This document shows, piece after piece, positions 10,913-23,455 of a DNA stretch of 64,000 nucleotides. The translations under genes and the position numbers were made by a program. The notes beneath the pieces are model-generated. The model was not told where the DNA came from. It made no database searches and worked only from the letters and a program-made list of their open reading frames with translations. Each line of letters opens with the position of its first letter. Position 1 is the stretch's first letter. The stretch comes from Echinometra lucunter (lineage: Eukaryota > Echinodermata > Echinoidea > Camarodonta > Echinometridae). Location: contig CM057162.1 of assembly GCA_029962745.1 (NCBI GenBank), forward strand, positions 18,060,908 through 18,124,907. The letters are read 5' to 3'.

Positions 10913-13263
10913 GTCCCTTTCAGTTCCGTTTTTGTTTCATGGGGGGGGGGGGGGGGTTAATGGATGAACCTTCACTCGCAAACATCCCTTCCCCCTCCCC
11001 CTGCCTATAGCCAATATACTATTAAACATCACTTCAAACTGCCATTGAATTTCGATCCCGTAGTACGATACCAGTTAACCCTGTCATTTTGGACTTGGGG
11101 CTAAGAGATTTAACCTTAACACTGCCATATCTACGATGTTGTATAGGAGGCCAGTGCCGTGGCCGATTGTGACAAAGAGGAGGGTAAACGTTGAAACCAG
11201 AAATGAAATTATCCATCCCCTTGTTACTTGGGGTAAAGTGTGATCCCGGACGCGAACTTCTGGAGCAGAAGGAAACGCAAAGCCAAATGGGGTCTGAGTG
11301 AAAGAGTGTCGAGTAAAATGTCCAATTTGCATCGATCGCCCCATTCCAAGATTTTTTTTCGGAAAGTTCACGGAGCCTGCAGGGAGGGTGGGGGCTTCGG
11401 CAACCAACCTGCAGCAGTTTCATGTATAGAATACTTTGCCTGCATGCACTTTTTTATGAACGAAAAAGTTCACGATGGATTAAAGGCAAAGAACAGTACT
11501 TCGAATTGAAAATAAGGAGGAGTTGTATTGATCAAAGTTTTTTTTCTTTTTTCAAAAAGAATGAATAAATAAAAGAATTATTTTGTGTATTCAAAATCAG
11601 ATTGTATATTCAAAATAAGATTATGAAGATTATGCAGTAATATAAGTTGATGCCTGATATCATGATATCAGGCTGTTGACGGTCTTCGATACAAGAATTT
11701 TTTTCCTCTTGCTTCTTTAATGAATAATATTACAGACTGAGTATAAGAAAATATCGTATGGACATAGTATGGACACCTACTTTATTAAATTGCAGTTATA
11801 AAGTTCAAACAAATGATGCGCGTGCATTGAGACAGCTTCAGTTATTATGCATTATATTATTTAACCCAGTGAATCTTATATCGTAAGCTAATGAAAAGCA
11901 AGCAAACAAGGAAATAAAACTACATACAGCGACGCCCCGTTCTGCTCGATACAAGAACGTGTTTCTCTACTGGCGACCCAATCCAACATATGTTCCGCTT
12001 ACGTCATTATCATCTCAAAATATGTGTTTTCTTCTTCTTTCCCTTTGTTGGAAAAATCGAAATTTGGCGTTTCGCGGAAATTTGGGATATAAAAAGAGAC
12101 GAAACAATCACCACAAGGCTATTCTATTGTGGTACTTTAACAAGCATGTCATCCAGCATTTACAGCACACATATCTTCATTGAAGTACAGGGAAAATCGT
12201 TTCCCTTGCTCTACTTCGGGATATTGAATCACCCTGCGTGTCAATAACTGACAATAGGTGTGTCCTTAGGGCATTTCCGGTCAGTGCTATTTTAAAGCTC
12301 CCATTTTCAAAAATACGGTACGATGGTTGGTTGGAAAAGGGAGAGCATGTTCAATCCATGGTTTGGGTAATTCTGCCCAAATCATTGTTCAAATTTGAAA
12401 CCATAGAGGAAATGCGAATTCACTCTGTAACTAAGGAATCAAAGCATCTCTTTTGTCCCGAAATAAGCCAGTGTATTTCCGGTCAGCTGCTTGTCTCTTA
12501 GGTCATGTATGAAGTAAAGGGACTGGAATCAACAGAACAACAAATAACGCCCCCCCCCCCCACCCACCCCGAGTTTGTGAACATTATTAGACCAATCCTG
12601 AGAATTGGAAATTTCCAAAAAAAAATTCTTTCAAAGATAAGAGGTCTATTCCACCCACGTATGCTAGCTGCACATGTGAGATATTCCCGGTCAGCATGCA
12701 TTGTAATACGCCCTGGCAATTAGGGTTTAAGAAAAGAAAACAAAATAGCATCGGTTATCGTATGAAGGAAACGTTCTGAACCCTTGGAATCTTCTACCAG
12801 TCTAACGACAAAAAGTCTATCTTACTGACAGAGAGAGAGAGAGAGAGAGAGTGGAGGAAGAAAAACCATTTCATTTACTCTTTTCTGAGGGATCGATTCG
12901 CCCTTGTGTCAAGGGATATCACTGAAACTACCTTAAGGGGATTCCTGGTCATGATAAAGAGCGCTGACTCTATTCACCACCTGTGCATAAATCAATCCAG
13001 AAAGAACGCACCAAAAGCCTACCTTTGTGGACGCTGCTGTTTATTTTTATTTGGAAAGTAAAATCTCTGCTTTGATCCATGAACACTAATCAAATATTAT
13101 TCCTTCGATCAAAATTTACATGCCTGCAAAGGTAGCTTAAAACATTCCCTAATACTTTGGACCTACATGGTAAATATCTGTAACTGCTACAATGCTTCCA
13201 TAAATGACGCAACAAAAAAGAAAAAAATGCATAGATAATAACAACAAGAATGGTAACAATAAT
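10131..13263. other. Unrecognised DNA with polypyrimidine tracts and a short perfect palindrome
   Basis: Holds several poly-C/poly-G runs (near 10748, 10840, 10940 and 12548), (CT)n at 10882-10910 and (GA)n at 12831-12851. A perfect 22-bp palindrome with half-site GCCTGATATCA lies at 11652-11673. The motif TTCCGGTCAG recurs near 12276 and 12477, and TCCCGGTCAG near 12685. Open frames at 11034-11509 and 11959-12501 have no recognisable products. Confidence 0.4.
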
Positions 13264-13415
13264 GAGAAGAAGAAGAAGAAGAAGAAGAAGAAGAAGAAGA
13301 AGAAGAAGAAGAAGAAGAAGAAGAAGATAAAGAAGAAGAAAGAGAAGAAGAAGAAGAAGACGAAGAAGAAGCAACGAAGAAAGAAGGATAAGAAAGTAAA
13401 GAAAAAGAAGAAATG
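13264..13415. repeat. (GAA)n microsatellite
   Basis: About 25 uninterrupted GAA units are followed by a degenerate GAA/AAG-rich tail. Poly-Lys and poly-Ser/Leu frames across it are artefacts of the triplet. Confidence 0.95.
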
Positions 13416-13742
13416 GAAAATATAGATGTAATACAGGCCATCCCCGATTTTGAGGCATACTTGTCGTGGAATAAAAAGAGCTTGTTATCTTTACAGATTA
13501 GGTAAGAGGAAGTTACTATTAAAAACTTCACTTCCTATTCGAAGGCCCATTGTAGGCTCAAAGACATATGAATTTGCCTGGAAGGTCATCACTCTACCTC
13601 ATATAAGTTAAAAGGGTTTTCTCATTGTACTCAAATGGGCAAAATGTGTTTTCTCTTGGGGCCACTGACATTGGAAATCAATCTCATATAGGAAGTTTGT
13701 TTCCTGTGTAAACTCCTTGTCTGTAACACCTTCTGCAAGTTC

Positions 13743-13842
13743 TTTGCCCGTCGACGTTTGGCAGTGTCTGGGATGCAACCCGTCCCAATTCCTTGCCCGT
13801 CGACGTTTGGCAATGTTTTGGATGCTACCCGTCCCAACGTGC
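13743..13842. repeat. Two-copy 50-bp tandem repeat
   Basis: TTGCCCGTCGACGTTTGGCA begins at 13743 and again at 13793, each followed by a diverged GGATGCnACCCGTCCCAA. The unit is GC-rich compared with its surroundings, and no function is evident. Confidence 0.8.
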
Positions 13843-14109
13843 CTGAAATAGTAATCGGAACGAAAGCAAGATCAAGGGCGGGAGTAATATACTGCCTTTA
13901 AATGATCCATTGCAGAGCAAGCCTTGAGTTGGCAATGTAACATTGGGGTCATGAAGGCAAGCTAGGTTATGGACGAAGTATCATGGAGACGCAATCTATA
14001 ATCTTTACGAGTCATGCAGCCTTCCTTCGCATGTATTTTCAAGCGCTCCATAGGCAGTTGCAATTTGAATGAAAGTACGTAATTTGAATTATTCTCCCCA
14101 TCCGGTCCC

Positions 14110-14145
<36 letters not shown>

Positions 14146-14641
14146 GAATGGTCATGTAACTTGCAAGCTGTATTAAGAATCATTAAGTATCATGACGCCA
14201 TGAAACATTCCCACTGAAATAACAATACAAAATCTTCGCCGAATGATTACGGCAAACGAAAACAATGGAATCCTCTATGGACAATTTGGACTAATCGAAC
14301 CCTATTTTTATTAATACTATGGGCTCGTATCGCAGTTTTAATAATGTCACCTGAATTTCTTTTACTGACTGAAATGAGGGTAACAATTCTGATAGCTGTT
14401 GAGATATCAGAGGACTTAAAGTGAATGTTGATTTTAATTGCCATCACGATTGTACTGTATTCCTTCGCATTCCGCCATCGTCGAAAATTTGAAACAGTAC
14501 CTACCTGGAAAACGTCGAAATTCAAATTCCTGATTATTCAAAGTTGTTTGCCGTAATACGTCCTAGGGTTAATAGGCAAGCTTTAATACGTTCTTTTCAC
14601 AAAGAGCTGACTGTGGACGTTACCGGCAGACCAACTCCTGC
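13843..14641. other. Unrecognised DNA with a (CT)n array
   Basis: A (CT)n tract lies at about 14110-14142. Nothing else was recognised. The 92-codon minus frame at 14247-14525 has no known motif. Confidence 0.4.
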
Positions 14642-14662
14642 TCCCTGTATATATATCCTGTA

Positions 14663-14696
<34 letters not shown>

Positions 14697-15026
14697 CTCA
14701 ATACAGCAAAGGACGTAGTTGTATATTCCACTTTTAATGCTTGTGACGTACCACATCATGTGACCCAACACACCAGCAGGAATCACTGAACCACTCCCAC
14801 AACTCCACCAGGTAATAATTAAAAACGTTTATTTGATTTCAGTTTGAAATATTAGTTTTGATATTTTTTATTATTATTTTCCCTAAGTTCTTTACCTTTT
14901 AATTATGTTTGTCATTCCGTTTGTTTCTGTTTGTTTCGTTGTAAGACCCTTGATAAAGGCCTTTGAAACCGAAAGCTCAGGACATTAAAAGTGGAATATA
15001 CAGCTACGTCCTTCGCTGTTTTGAGT
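14642..15026. repeat. Inverted repeat with a (TA)n array beside its left arm
   Basis: The sequence at about 14698-14746 (AGCAAAGGACGTAGTTGTAT, then TTCCACTTTTAATG) pairs with 14977-15026 (CATTAAAAGTGGAATATACA, then CTACGTCCTTCGCTG). Between the arms lies GATAAAGGCCTTTGAAACCG, a short stem-like segment of the sort seen near the 3' ends of some Penelope-like elements. That assignment is weak. A (TA)n array fills 14642-14697. Confidence 0.5.
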
Positions 15027-15089
15027 CTTTCATTTTATATGCCACTATACAAGGCAGGGCCAATCATGTTAATGGGTTGCGCACACATT

Positions 15090-15260
<171 letters not shown>

Positions 15261-15604
15261 TATGTTATGTTATGTTATCATGTTGACAAGCCAAAATGTC
15301 GTCATGTCCCCCTGTTCCCCACTCCCTCTGACTGACGCCCATGCTATCAGATATTAATAGGATTTCTTGAATAATCGGGGATTTTAATTAAACCGCTGGA
15401 AGAAAGTAACATCCAACAATGGACATGTCTGTGTTGTACGCAATACGCTTTTAATAGGCAATTTTTTTTTTGCTACACTCATTACAGATTTTCTTATAAT
15501 ACAAATCAGTTGAAAGCACATTAAAGTTATCGCACTGCGTATGCTGAAGTTTACAGGTGTGTGCGTACCTTTCCTAAGGACTTTGTGGGTGTGTACGTGT
15601 GTTT

Positions 15605-15692
15605 GTACACTCTTAGCATGCTTAGAAAAATGGTGCTGATTAGAACTTTTTATTCTCCCACATTTGGAACCTTTAAAGGTTCTTCAAAAAAC
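15605..15692. mobile_element. Partial MITE of the GAACC family
   Basis: Begins TACACTCTTAG and continues through AAAATGGTGCTGATTAGAAC and TGGAACCTTTAAAGGTTCTT. These match, in inverted orientation, the right half of the element ending at 51579 (GGTTCTAATCAGCACC, AGAGTGTA). Only one half is retained here. Confidence 0.6.
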
Positions 15693-16229
15693 CATTACTC
15701 ATGTTTAATTACTAGCCTATTAAAGTTTCTCTTTTTTAAAGACATCTCATTCTGCTGGCCCTTTATCCTGTTAAGATACTGAAGCTCGGATTTAGGTTTA
15801 GACAAATATTCAGTGAATTGATAATATGTTTACGTCAGTTACGTTCACCATTTCCAGAGTATGGAACTCAAATATTAAAAAGGGAGATGAATCACTTCCA
15901 TGCCTCTTTTCATATCACAGAATATCTGCAAAGGGGGTAAAAAAGTGTTCTGATGCATTCATAAAACATGATCAGCGAGGCACCAATGTAAGCTGCATCA
16001 TGTCTTCAAGTATGTCATTGGTATTTCATTTACTTTGTTTTACTCTGTCTGCAGCTCTCCTTTGGTATGTTTTGGCAATTCTCTCCTTCCCTTTCTATCT
16101 TTCTTTCTGAGCGAATCTCGACGTAGACTAAGTAACCGCCTTTCAATATGGACTACTGGGAGTGTGGCTGTCATTTATTTTTCTTCACGAGCACGTCGGC
16201 AGATTATTTTTGTGCGGTAACTGCGGTTA

Positions 16230-16860
16230 CTACTTTAATACTTCTCTTCTTGTTTATATGCGTTTGTGCGTGTACATTCGTGCGTAAGCGGATGCGGGTG
16301 TGTGTGCGTGCGTGTGTAAGTAAGTGAGTGTGTAATCACATTAAAATATGACGTCATAAATTTAAAATCGAATTTTTAAATTTAGGTGCCGATATCATGA
16401 CGTCAAAGCATCGTAAAAGTAATTTTTTTCATGCATTCATATTTACAAGTCATAAACTTTCAGAATATGTAAAAAAAAAAAAAAATCGAGGTGTCTCCAC
16501 CCTTTCCAAGGAGCTATGGCGGAATATAAAAGGGCATGTTTTTTGCGCATTTTGGCGTTATTTTGCACGTAGACGCACGCGCGGATTTCGAACTTGGGCG
16601 CGCGCGTGCGACCTTAGGGTGAGTTGAAATCGATTCTAAATTGTCGGAAATTGGAAAAAAAAAACTATCAGGAGTGCAAATCATGAAAAAAAACCCCGCA
16701 TTTTTGTGTTTTTGCATGGGCTGCGCGCGCAAATATGGCGCGCGCGGACGCGGACGCGAGCAAAATTTTGATATGCTTAAAATGGCCTGAAACGCGTGCA
16801 AAATGAATTTGAGACGATTCTGAGCATTTTTTAATTTTTGCGCGCGCTGACGCGCCTCAA
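16230..16860. other. CpG-rich alternating purine-pyrimidine clusters
   Basis: In otherwise AT-rich DNA there are GT/GC alternating stretches at 16255-16340 and three dense GCGC clusters near 16560-16612, 16725-16760 and 16838-16857. Such tracts are prone to form Z-DNA and are unusual in this window. A minus-strand open frame (16514-16900) crosses them but has no recognisable domain. Confidence 0.5.
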
Positions 16861-16979
16861 AGTATCTAGAATTATTTGGATTTAGATTAACTTTCATCAT
16901 GCCAAATATGAATAAGAAATGACCTTAAGTTGACTTTCACAAAATGGCATCTGGATGAAATGAAATGTATCATTTTTAG

Positions 16980-17130
16980 GACAAGGTCAGAAGGTAGAGT
17001 TCCTACTCAAGAAGAAAGCATTCAGAGAGTTGTAGAATATCGAAATGAAGAAAAAGCAATAGCTATCAAAATGAATAGGTTAGATAAGCATCTTAAATTG
17101 GGAGAGAATGTACCGAAATGGCAGGACTGA
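16980..17130 (+). CDS. Candidate terminal exon of an unrecognised protein
   Basis: A possible splice acceptor (CATTTTTAG) ends at 16979. Reading from there in phase 2 (one leftover base, then ACA AGG) gives 49 codons to a TGA at 17128-17130. The peptide is charged and looks helical: it contains RVPTQEESIQRVVEYRNEEK near its start and ends NVPKWQD. Composition is balanced and unlike the microsatellite frames elsewhere, which is why it is kept. The polypyrimidine tract is weak. An AATAAA lies 1.2 kb downstream (about 18369). No upstream exon could be joined confidently; a possible one at 15858-15987 ends in the wrong phase. I do not recognise the family, and it could be a transposon-derived fragment. 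Confidence 0.3.
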
Positions 17131-19119
17131 GGGCGATATCCAGGAGTGATTTGGGAGAGAGAGAGTGACCGTGTAGGTGTTATGTGTTTGTGTGTTTAAG
17201 GAGGAGGGGGGGGGGGGGGCTCGGGGGCTCGGGTGGTCAAGGTTTGCAGGGTTGTTTTCGTTAGGATGTGTGTGAGTGTGTCTGAGAGAGGGTGTTAGGT
17301 ATATGTACTGGTTCTTGTTTGTGAGGGGGGGGGGCGGGGCTATGATGTTTTCTTTTGGGAGGTGTATACTTTGTTTGTTTTTTTTTTTCTCATTGATTTC
17401 TTTTTGATTTGCTTCGTTTTGATGTCTGTGAGTTCATGTAATCTCAGATAGTTTTAAAGGTATTGGTTAACACTGTTATGATTTAAAAAAATCTTGTTTT
17501 GTTACTTGAAAATGGGATTAAACATAAGGGTTATAGTGTAAAAATACCAGTCTGAAAGTTTCAAAGTATAATATCCACAGGAAGTATTTTTAAATATCAA
17601 AAATGTGAACCAATGTTTGAAAAATATACGAGGGTCGGTTGCACAGAATAGACATAAGGAGTGCGCATGCGCGTATGACTCACCTTACCGTACTGTGTGT
17701 ATTGGCGTATCACGCGGCGGGAGGCACATAACGGCATTTTCAAATTCAAGCAAAGTAGTCCTCTTAGTGATTGTCTCGTGAGACGAAGGATATTAAAATT
17801 GCCGTTTGCGTCTAACTTACACTTTTTCATTCCAAATTATGGTTGGTTTCAGGGTTTTTGAGTACAAATACAAGTACTCATACACATGTTTCATCTTAGT
17901 TTGAGAATTTTTTAAATCAGCTACTCACAAAGTTAGCCAATGCCTTTAATCAATGAGAAAATATTTGATGCATGAAATGAAAAGTGTTATATCATGCAAA
18001 TTGCTATGATTTTTTTTTTTTTTTTTTTACGGGGATCCTAGTTTCAATATATCTATTTCTTTATTAGTTTATATTGGATTTGGGTCTCCTTTGTTCTTTT
18101 CTTGTCGTGGACTTTTTAAAGACACATCATGTGTGTATCGTCCTCCATAAAAAGTACAAGTTGGATAGGGAAGACTTTTCTTGTTGAGGCGGGGGGGGGG
18201 GGGGGGGAGTACTGTGGTGACCCAACATTTTTATAATAACTGATTTCATTATTCTTTTAAATTATATATGATTCATGTTTATATTAGGTTATGGAAAATT
18301 TGAAATATGAAATGTGAAGTGTTAAATTGTTTGATTTGAAATGTTAAATGTTTTGTTGATGAAATCAGAATAAAACAGTATGGGGAAAAATTAATAGTTG
18401 ATTTTTTTTTAACAGTGTTTAATAAGGCTGTAGGTGTACGGATGAAGAGAGGTTAAAAGGTTTGCTGCATGTGATAACAAGGTTTACTACTTAGTTTGCA
18501 TGTATATTTGTGATAAACTTTGCTGACAGAGCTCTTTTTCTTCAAAACAACTACGCAACAAATATGCAATGTAGGTCCATGTAGTATAATCGACAATCAT
18601 ATGGATAAATGAACAAATAAATACCATTGTCTAATACTGCGTCGTGATTCTCTGAGTTGGATTGAGTTGGATCAACGAGAACACTTTTTTATGATATACG
18701 TGTTCCTATTCAAAGCTGACACTTTGACTGTTCCAAAAATAATTTGATAACAGACAAATATGCTAATGTGTTAAACGTGAAAAAAATTTTAGAAATTATT
18801 TATGCATGTCTAGCAGTCTTGGAACTCTTGTCTTCTGTTCATCTGTTCATGTTATCCTTTGGTTGTCGTCGTTGCGTTCAGGTGAGGCTTCTGTAGTCCC
18901 TACGGTACTGTTTGATATTTGGGGGAAACAGAAATTTAGTTTAATGCTATAGACTGATCTTTATTCACTCTTCGACTGGAAAAAAGAATACAACAGTAAT
19001 TATTTAGACGATTTTTAGAGGTAAAATCGAGGTACAAGAACTAATAGGAAGAATCTTAAGAAGTATACAGGTTTTGACGGGTTGGTGTCCTCCAAACTGG
19101 CAAATAAAGACATAGGGCA
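17131..19119. other. Unrecognised AT-rich DNA
   Basis: If the preceding exon is real, part of this could be its 3' untranslated region. Poly-G runs lie near 17203-17219 and 18189-18207, and T tracts near 17378 and 18010-18028. No other gene or repeat family was recognised. Confidence 0.35.
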
Positions 19120-19354
19120 TACACTCTTAAAAATTCGGAGTCAAACTTGACCCGGAAAATAGTCCGTTGGGGCCACACTCCATTCCGGGTTAAAATTGAC
19201 CCAGATTAGAGTAAAAATGACCCGGAATAAGGTCAAATGTGACTCGGAAGCAAGTCTTCATGACCCTTTTCCGGGTCATTTTTGACCCGGAATGGAGTGT
19301 GGCCCCAACGGACTGTTTTCCGGGTCAATCTGACTCGGAATTTTTAAGAGTGTA
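19119..19354. mobile_element. Palindromic MITE built from GACCCGGAA units
   Basis: Ends CACTCTTAAAAATTC and GAATTTTTAAGAGTG are perfect inverted repeats flanked by TA. Inside, CCGTTGGGGCCACACTCCAT pairs exactly with its complement on the right. The interior carries repeated TGACCCGGAA motifs in both orientations. The arms are very well conserved, suggesting recent origin. Terminal similarity (TACACTCTTA) links it to the elements at 15605, 20047 and 51331. Confidence 0.8.
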
Positions 19355-20046
19355 GAGTGACATGAACAATGATGAATGTAGTTGACATATACCAAGTGAA
19401 TTATACGGTGGATGAGATTAAAATTAAGGAAATCGCACTTTCTTGGAAAAAATCAATTAGTGAAACCAAGATACCTTACTTTTTTTTTTTTTTTTTTTTT
19501 TGTTTTTTTGTTAAGGAACGGCTTAAAACAGTTACTGTTAGTTCATGCGATTCTAACCGAGATGCAGTAGTAGATGTGTTATTCATGAAGATACTTAGTG
19601 AAACGTAGAAAAACCCCGACATTTCAGTCCATTAGTTCCTGTGTCTTTCTTTCAACTATATCGAATTCATTGGTAATCTTATTTACTTGCCGGGCCGTCG
19701 ATAAGTAGGAAAAACAGATTAAATCGGATTGCTTTCGACTTTCTTTTCTTCAAGCGGAGAGGACTCGACAACCTTCGGCAGTGGATTATTTAGTTAGGCG
19801 TCGACAGGTGAAAGAGGATTCCTCGGGATAAGATAAGGTAGTAGAATTTTAACAAATAGCCTGACAATTAGCTGCATAGTCCCCTTCCAGTAAGCAGATG
19901 TATTCTATTCTTCTGTTAGTAGGGAGGAGGGAAAGAGTGTGGGCATGGTGGGTGTGGGGGTTGTTGAGGGTAGATAAAGAGATGAGTAGAAAGCCGTCAG
20001 GAGTCTGGAGAGGGAAAAAAAGGGTGAAAGGGGAAATACCGCAGCG

Positions 20047-20440
20047 TACACTCTTAGAAAAATGTCCCACTTAGAACCCATTTTTGTCCCGTATCTAAAA
20101 CCTCCAGAAAATGGGTTCCATGCAGGGTCCTTTATATTTCCAAGAACCTGGGGTTCCTTGTACAACCAATAATGGGTCTGAAGACCTTTTCAGAACCCTT
20201 TAAAGAACCTTTATGAGCTATAGTAACAGTAAAATGTATTATTTTCATATGCAAATTTATTTCAAATATTGTTATTCCAAGAATGAGAATATGTATGTTT
20301 ATTTAATTGTGTTACTTATATTATGTGGAAATAAAGAAACTTCCCTTCACTTCACTTCACTTCACAGTAATGGTTGTTCGAAGAACCTTTAAAGGTTTTT
20401 TAATGTGGGACAAGATCTATCAAATCAGCACATTTTTTAA
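20047..20440. mobile_element. GAACC-family MITE interrupted by a retroelement tail
   Basis: Starts TACACTCTTAGAAAAATGTC and shares with 51331-51579 the ordered blocks AACCTCCAGAAAATGGG, TTCCTTGTACAACCA, AAAGAACCTTT and AATGTGGGACAA. Unlike that copy, it is split between CTATAG and TAATGG by the insertion described at 20227-20365. The right end is degenerate. Confidence 0.7.
20227..20365 (+). mobile_element. Nested 3'-end fragment of a retroelement, (TTCAC)n tail
   Basis: AGTAA flanks both sides (20222-20226 and 20366-20370), consistent with a short target duplication. The insert has AATAAA followed by four TTCAC units. A polyadenylation-like hexamer ending in a short tandem tail is typical of 5'-truncated CR1/L2-type LINEs or dependent SINEs. 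The interrupted MITE supplies the pre-insertion context. Confidence 0.6.
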
Positions 20441-22099
20441 AGAGGTTAGGCATGTATCTCTCCCTCCCTCAACACTAGCTCTGATGTTACGAAACGTGTA
20501 TGCATCCTAAGTAAACTGTAACTATATCGATTAAAAATAATAATAAATCCAATTGGTGTAAGAGCTTCTGACCTTAAAGAAAAATGTTCTTAAGATTTCA
20601 TCTCTTCATGTCAGTAAAATGTACCTGATTCTATTCCTTTCAACATTACAAAACCCGTGTTCCCCATTACTACCCAAAACGACTGAATCCTGCAATTTCC
20701 ACGGACTTCGCAAAAAAGAGTTATCAAGTTTACAGTAGATTTTAGTGGGTGTGATAGTGGGAGCTAGAGTAAGAGATGGATTGAAAGAGAGACAGCTGGA
20801 AACAAGACTAATCGGAGCAAAAGTATCTATCTCTATCCATGTCGATAACGCAAGATTTGGTATGTATTTTTAATATGTAATCATTTTAAAGCAAACTGTA
20901 ACTGCACCAATTTGAAGCAAAAAAAAAAATAGAAAGAAGTGCATTGGTATAAGAGCACTAAAATTCACAGATATTCTTTTCATATTAAACTTTTATCAGA
21001 GATTTTATCTAAACATTTCGGTGCATGTAATATTGTCTTTGATTTTCAATTTCCCTTCTTTAAGTTGATAAAAGGTTGGTGCCCCACATAACTTTTATCT
21101 TTTCAATGCCCATGTATTTCCTTTATTGTTTATGTTTATATTTTTAATGTACAATGAATAAAGAAATGAACTTTATATTTTAAGGGGACAAAGGCACCTC
21201 ATATGAACAGTTAAAGGATGAAATCAAGATTGCAAGGAACAAGAATGTGGCATTTCACATTCATAATTATATGTGCTTGTGGTCGTGGTATGATATCGAG
21301 ATATATGTCCCTATATTTTCTCACAAGTTCACTTGTGAATTATTAGTTTGACCTCTGCTTTAAGCCTCAATGAGGAATAACAACGTTTGTGAAATTCCGA
21401 TGTCTCAGCTGCCTAAATTTCTGTTACATTGTATGCCATGGTGTGTAAAATTGGTATTCCCTTTCGGGCGAAACAAGACTTGATGAATATTCATTACATG
21501 GATAATAGTTTCATGTCTTCTAATATGTCTATCCCGATCTCCAAGAGGGGATAGATTTCAGAATCGATTCAAGGGTGTACAAAACGTCTCGATATCATTT
21601 CATACTCTGCCGCCCGCAGAGATTCATTCGAAATCTGCCCTGCACTGAACCTTATTTATATATTGTATGATTGGAATCAACTTCGACTACCGTTTCTAAA
21701 TATGGATAATTAGAAATTGCAAAAATTGGGATAAATTTCAAGGTAGTTGACGTTAAGTATTACTAAGCCAAAACGTGATTTCGCATGGCTTTACATATCC
21801 TGCCTCTCCGCCACGAATCCTAACTCACATCGTGTCTCCCTCCCCCCCCCCCCCCCCTTGTTCAAAGGGGATTTTTCACGTTATAACGCAGGCCCCATTC
21901 TTTTGTGTATTCAGCTCATTCCCCGGGAAAAGATCAATTTGCATTTCCTCTTAAAATGATCTTTAGTGCTCCTTGATTCATGACGTCACATGATAATTGT
22001 CCCAAATTTGGCTTCCGTTTCGGCAAGGCCACGTGACCAAACAAAATCAAGTGTGGCTCATCAAGAAGGCTGATGAGCCACAACGACCTAACCTACATT

Positions 22100-22143
<44 letters not shown>

Positions 22144-23429
22144 TCTGTTCAGGACTTGACGCAGAAAAGAGACAGCAAATTCTTTTTCCGTCCTCAAGCT
22201 TAGAGGAATGGGTCGTTGAATATGTCTGAAGTATTTTTTGCTTCGTTTCTTTAAAATAATGGTAGGATACATTAAAATTTGTTTTGGCGACAAGACTGAC
22301 ATTGAACATCTTGATCTGATTAATGTCTAAATAAATGAAACTCTGTCTACCATTCCAGCTGCCAAGACATAGCCCATATCATACTCTAGGGGGCATTAAT
22401 ATTATGAATTGATCGATCCGAAAGGTGCTAAAGCCAGTATTAGTACTTTTGAGAAAATGAAGGGTTGAAAAAAAAATTAACGGTATATTTGCCTCACTTT
22501 TATAGAACTTTTGAGAAATATGCTACCGTGTGGGCGTGTGTGTGTGTGTGTGTGTGGGTGGGTGGGTGAGTGCGTGTGAGTGTTTTAATGCGGTGTAGTA
22601 CATATGATTATGATGTGCGAAATAAGCATTTATGTCATCAAAAATCAGTTTCAAAACTGGATTTAATGCAAGGTGGAACTAAGCTCTTCATATACTCGTT
22701 TAAAGTAGGTTTGATTCGTCAACCTCCACTTGTTACTGCTCTCCCCCCCCCCCCCCCCCTCCCCGCCTCTTCTAAAGACTAACGTGAGAGGATAAGGCCC
22801 AGTCCCCTGTCCCCTGTGGGAAAATTCCATCTGCAGAAAAGCGGAATCCAGTGGGATATTGATAGAGATCAATTAGGATTTGAAACAGAAAGGGTAAATT
22901 TTACTGGATATGTTTTCATAAATTTCTAATTTGATGATACGACTCTCTCTTGAATTTCAAACGGTATGGTGCGTATGTTCAACTCGAATACCGTTTTACA
23001 CAGTGTTTTTATGCAGACAATAATGTGACTTTGAAAGCTAATTGATGTAACGTGCTAAGGAATTGTCGTCAAAGAGTTGCCAAATTGGATAAGAATCTTC
23101 CATTCCAAAAAGCAACTTTGAAAATACAAGAGGGAGATATGGGGAAGCAATGTAGATGGGAAGGAGAGAGAGAACTTCCAGAAACAATGTCTGATTTGGA
23201 GAAATGTTTTCATCTTGTTTTACTTCTCGGCAGATGTTGTCGGTATCTAATATGGGTATTTCTTGTGAAAGTTTGTTGTTTTTTTTTTTCATTTTACAAA
23301 TTCAGATTGAAGCATCATCAGTCACAAAGACCACGAAGATGGATCGTTTCAACTGTACTGTCACATCATAACAATCGCGACAATTGTCGTGCGAATCTGT
23401 TTGCCTACTCGAACCGGTTGGTCCCTGTA
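20441..23429. other. Unrecognised DNA with dinucleotide arrays
   Basis: (CT)n at 22102-22141 and (GT)n at 22532-22560 are clear. Poly-C tracts lie at 21843-21858 and 22744-22759. AATAAA with a flanking A/T-rich tail near 21160 may be another decayed LINE 3' end. The 133-codon frame at 23052-23453 matches no family I know. Confidence 0.4.
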
Positions 23430-23455
23430 TTAAAGGGGGTACCCATTGCTTAAAC

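Noticed and set aside
13090..13531. Poly-Ser, poly-Leu and poly-Lys frames
   Set aside because: Readout of a (GAA)n microsatellite.
15858..15987. Possible internal exon with acceptor TTTCCAG and donor GTAAGC
   Set aside because: It ends in phase 0, but the exon at 16980 needs phase 2, and the peptide is not recognised.
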